DNA from: Anaerolineae bacterium
Lineage (GTDB): Bacteria; Chloroflexota; Anaerolineae; Anaerolineales; Villigracilaceae
Assembly: GCA_003524705.1 (NCBI GenBank)
Contig: DQGV01000310.1
Coordinates: forward strand, 1-7,145
Direction: 5' to 3'
DNA length: 7,145 nt
The position numbers and the translations under genes were made by a program. This document shows, in pieces, positions 5,643-7,145 of the stretch; within the stretch, counting starts at the first letter, position 1; the number at the start of each line of letters is the position of its first letter. The notes under the pieces are model-generated. The model saw only the letters and a program-made list of their open reading frames with translations, was not told the origin of the DNA and ran no database searches.

Positions 5643-6119
5643 TTAATTCTCCATCTCAATCAAAATTTGTTCGCGCTCCACCGTATCCCCTTGCGACACA
5701 AACACCGATTTCACTTTTCCATCCATCAACGCTTGGATTTTAATTTCCATCTTCATCGCTTCCATCGTCAACAAGGTTCGACCTTTTTTGACCTCATCAC
5801 CCTCTTTGACATTCACGCTTCTCACCTGACCCGGCATGGGTGCTATTAAACCTCCAGCATGGTCATGGCGGACACCTTGTTTCGCACCCGATGTCTTCGT
5901 CAACATGATTGTCTCGCCATTAATCGTCACCCAACGCTTCGCCAAATCAGATGAAACATGAGTAATGACTCGTTTGTTATCAATCAATAATTCCATTTTG
6001 TTATTTTGCAAATCAACGCGAAGCACTTTGATGAAAATATTTTTATCATCAAGTGTGGCAATATAACCATCATTGGATGGGTCAATTTCAATGGTTTGTG
6101 TTTTAAAAGTTGTTTTCAT
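5643..6119 (-). CDS. Stand-alone biotin carboxyl carrier protein of an acyl-CoA carboxylase
   Basis: Carries covalently bound biotin between a biotin carboxylase and a carboxyltransferase. Length is 158 aa. The C-terminal biotinyl domain (about 88-158) begins with APMPGQV (93-99) and has the biotinylation loop MEAMKMEI (119-126). Lys123 is 35 residues from the C-terminus, the usual distance. Residues 1-80 are not the Pro/Ala-rich linker of a typical AccB. They look folded and beta-rich (including KRWVTINGETIML), resembling the region before the biotinyl domain in alpha subunits of propionyl- or methylcrotonyl-CoA carboxylases. It therefore looks like the detached tail of such a subunit. No biotin carboxylase or carboxyltransferase gene is in the window. 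It is the first gene of the unit. ATG at 6119 has no clear SD, and only 11 bases separate it from the inverted-repeat element, so its promoter must involve that element. Pyruvate or oxaloacetate decarboxylase carriers are alternatives. Confidence 0.9.
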   Translation of the reverse strand: MKTTFKTQTIEIDPSNDGYIATLDDKNIFIKVLRVDLQNNKMELLIDNKRVITHVSSDLAKRWVTINGETIMLTKTSGAKQGVRHDHAGGLIAPMPGQVRSVNVKEGDEVKKGRTLLTMEAMKMEIKIQALMDGKVKSVFVSQGDTVEREQILIEMEN

Positions 6120-6130
6120 AAAGTCATTTC

Positions 6131-6212
6131 ATGTCAATGCGAGCCGAAGACGAAGCAATCTGCTACTAAATGATGAGATTGCTTCGGACAAAGAGCATCC
6201 TCGCAATGACAT
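6131..6212. mobile_element. 82-bp imperfect inverted repeat (MITE/REP-like, GTCATTGCGAG...GAAGCAATCT type)
   Basis: The left arm (6131-6161) begins ATGTCAATGCGAG and ends CGAAGCAATCT. The right arm (6176-6212) begins AGATTGCTTCG and ends CTCGCAATGACAT. The outer 13 bases pair with one mismatch and the inner 11 perfectly. The bases between these blocks differ in length (7 and 13), and the loop is 14 bases. Arms starting GTCATTGCGAG with GAAGCAATC inside are a form I know as a dispersed palindromic repeat in many unrelated bacterial genomes. It encodes nothing itself. AT dinucleotides at both ends could be a target duplication or part of the repeat. It occupies nearly all of the divergent spacer between the biotin carrier gene and folP. 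Confidence 0.8.
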
Positions 6213-7084
6213 ATAAAATCGGGAAGTTCACATTTGATTGGGGCAAGAGAACCTATATTATGGGAATCTTGAATGTGACTCCCGATTCATTTTCTGGTGA
6301 TGGATTAATCACAAACGAAGATGTAATTCAAGCTAGCACGCTTCAAGCCTCGTGGATGCTTGATTCTGGTGCGGATATATTAGACATCGGGGGAGAATCG
6401 ACAAGACCAGGCTCACAACCTGTAAATGCTGACGAAGAATTAGAACGCGTTATTCCTGTGATTCATTCAATTCATAAAAAATTTCCAGATGCGATAATTT
6501 CAATTGATACCTACAAAGCTCAAGTGGCAGAAGAAGCGATTAAGAATGGTGCACATATTGTCAATGATGTGTGGGGATTGCGTGCAGACTCAAACCTTGC
6601 AAGTATCGTTGCAAAATATAATGTGCCAGTGATTTTGATGCACAATCGTAGCAACCCAGCCAGTGTTGAAGTTCGTGAAAATTTAGGGAATGCATATATT
6701 GGTAGTGAATACGATAATTTAATTGAAGACGTGAAACGTGAATTAATGATGAGTGTAGAGATTGCAAAAAATGCTGGGATTAAAGAAAATGCAATATGGC
6801 TTGACCCAGGTATCGGTTTTGGAAAGAAGCGTGAGCATAATCTAGAATTAATCAACAGGTTAGATGAAATCAAAAAGTTAGGGTATCCCGTTTTGTTAGG
6901 GACATCTAGAAAATCATTTATCGGCTTTACATTAGACTTACCACCCGAAGAAAGAATTGAAGGAACGGCATCAACCATTGCAATCGGAATCGCGCGTGGC
7001 GCAGATATCATTCGTGTGCATGATGTAAAAGAAATGGCGCGCGTTGCAAAAATGACGGATGCGATAGTGCGGAGTAATCAGTAA
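6206..7084 (+). CDS. folP: Dihydropteroate synthase
   Basis: Condenses p-aminobenzoate with hydroxymethyl-dihydropterin diphosphate to make dihydropteroate in folate biosynthesis; the target of sulfonamides. With this start it has 292 aa, within the family's range. TIM-barrel motifs: IMGILNVTPDSFSGDG (18-33), DIGGESTRPGS (60-70), SIDTYK (99-104), NDVWG (120-124), LMHNR (144-148), LDPGIGFGK (199-207), GTSRKSFIG (232-240), EGTAST (252-257) and a final RVHD (270-273). All expected catalytic loops are present, so it should be active. The start is uncertain. In-frame ATGs are at 6170 and 6206; both lie in the inverted repeat and neither has a good SD (AAAGAG lies about 10 bases before 6206). 6206 gives the N-terminus expected for the family, while 6170 would add 12 residues (MMRLLRTKSILA) coded wholly by the repeat. 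The stop codon lies in a 7-bp array. A promoter was not identified. Confidence 0.95.
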   Translation: MTYKIGKFTFDWGKRTYIMGILNVTPDSFSGDGLITNEDVIQASTLQASWMLDSGADILDIGGESTRPGSQPVNADEELERVIPVIHSIHKKFPDAIISIDTYKAQVAEEAIKNGAHIVNDVWGLRADSNLASIVAKYNVPVILMHNRSNPASVEVRENLGNAYIGSEYDNLIEDVKRELMMSVEIAKNAGIKENAIWLDPGIGFGKKREHNLELINRLDEIKKLGYPVLLGTSRKSFIGFTLDLPPEERIEGTASTIAIGIARGADIIRVHDVKEMARVAKMTDAIVRSNQ

Positions 7085-7103
7085 ACAGTAGTCAGTAAGC
7101 AGT
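7076..7103. repeat. 7-bp-period short tandem repeat over the folP stop codon
   Basis: Four consecutive 7-base units of the form NNNCAGT: AATCAGT, AAACAGT, AGTCAGT, AAGCAGT. The array supplies the last two codons and the TAA stop of folP and leads directly into GGAG, the SD of the next gene. It is a degenerate microsatellite-like array with no spacers. Confidence 0.75.
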
Positions 7104-7112
7104 GGAGTCGTG

Positions 7113-7145
7113 ATGACATCAGATTATGCAAAAGAATTATTACGA
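7113..7145 (+). CDS. Start of an unidentified gene, cut by window edge
   Basis: ATG at 7113 begins an open frame of 11 codons (MTSDYAKELLR) that runs off the window. GGAG (7104-7107) lies 5 bases upstream, and the gap to the folP stop is 28 bases, so it is probably co-transcribed with folP. A GTG directly before the ATG is an alternative start. Eleven residues are too few to name a family. A folate-pathway gene would be a guess from position alone. Confidence 0.55.
   Translation, partial: MTSDYAKELLR

Noticed and set aside
6132..6137. Perfect TTGACA (-35-like) on the minus strand at the end of the inverted repeat, facing the biotin carrier gene
   Set aside because: It is only 12 bases from the start codon, so a -10 box and transcription start would fall inside the coding sequence. 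No -10 is seen at the right place.
6520..7011. 163-codon minus-strand open frame opposite folP
   Set aside because: It is antisense to a complete folP with intact motifs. The translation is serine- and isoleucine-rich without family features.

Overview
The window looks like part of a moderately AT-rich bacterial chromosome. It has compact, directional gene clusters separated by short intergenic regions that carry repeats. The mix of genes (a split acyl-CoA carboxylase biotin carrier, a MaoC hydratase with a CitE-like lyase, DMT and acyltransferase-3 membrane proteins, and short-period intergenic arrays) would suit a Chloroflexota/Anaerolineae-type genome. That placement is an impression from gene content and was not tested.

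Layout. (1) Positions 1-1292, minus strand: a DEAD-box RNA helicase (DeaD/CshA type) whose C-terminus runs off the left edge. (2) Positions 1293-1618, no gene: a 9-bp-period array next to the helicase ribosome binding site, a 16-bp palindrome, a rho-independent terminator pointing left, and two small hairpin/repeat features. (3) Positions 1619-6119, minus strand: six tightly packed genes that read as one transcription unit ending at that terminator. In transcription order they are a stand-alone biotin carboxyl carrier protein, a MaoC-type hydratase, a CitE/citramalyl-CoA-lyase-like enzyme, an acyltransferase-3 membrane protein, an EamA/DMT transporter and a two-TM protein of unknown function. 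Gaps are 0, 84, 0, 8 and 11 bases, and several Shine-Dalgarno sites overlap the preceding stop codon. (4) Positions 6131-6212: an 82-bp imperfect inverted repeat of the widespread GTCATTGCGAG...GAAGCAATCT kind, filling almost the whole divergent intergenic space. (5) Positions 6206-7084, plus strand: folP (dihydropteroate synthase), whose start codon lies inside that repeat and whose stop codon lies inside a 7-bp-period array. (6) From 7113: the first 11 codons of an unidentified gene.

How the genes may work together. The first three genes of the minus-strand unit handle CoA thioesters. A MaoC hydratase of the 'TMNxxPLH' type next to a CitE-like lyase is the arrangement known from itaconate/citramalate and leucine catabolism (itaconyl- or mesaconyl-CoA hydration, then citramalyl- or malyl-CoA cleavage). 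The biotin carrier points to a propionyl- or methylcrotonyl-CoA-type carboxylase whose other subunits are outside the window. The acyltransferase is clearly more AT-rich than its neighbours and may be a later arrival.

The most interesting non-coding signal is a pair of homologous elements of about 65 nt with 9-bp periodicity (1319-1383 and 5127-5190). Each is an orientation-switching array around a conserved GTC-N6-GAC centre, and each lies about 15-25 bases upstream of a start codon in the same orientation relative to the gene.
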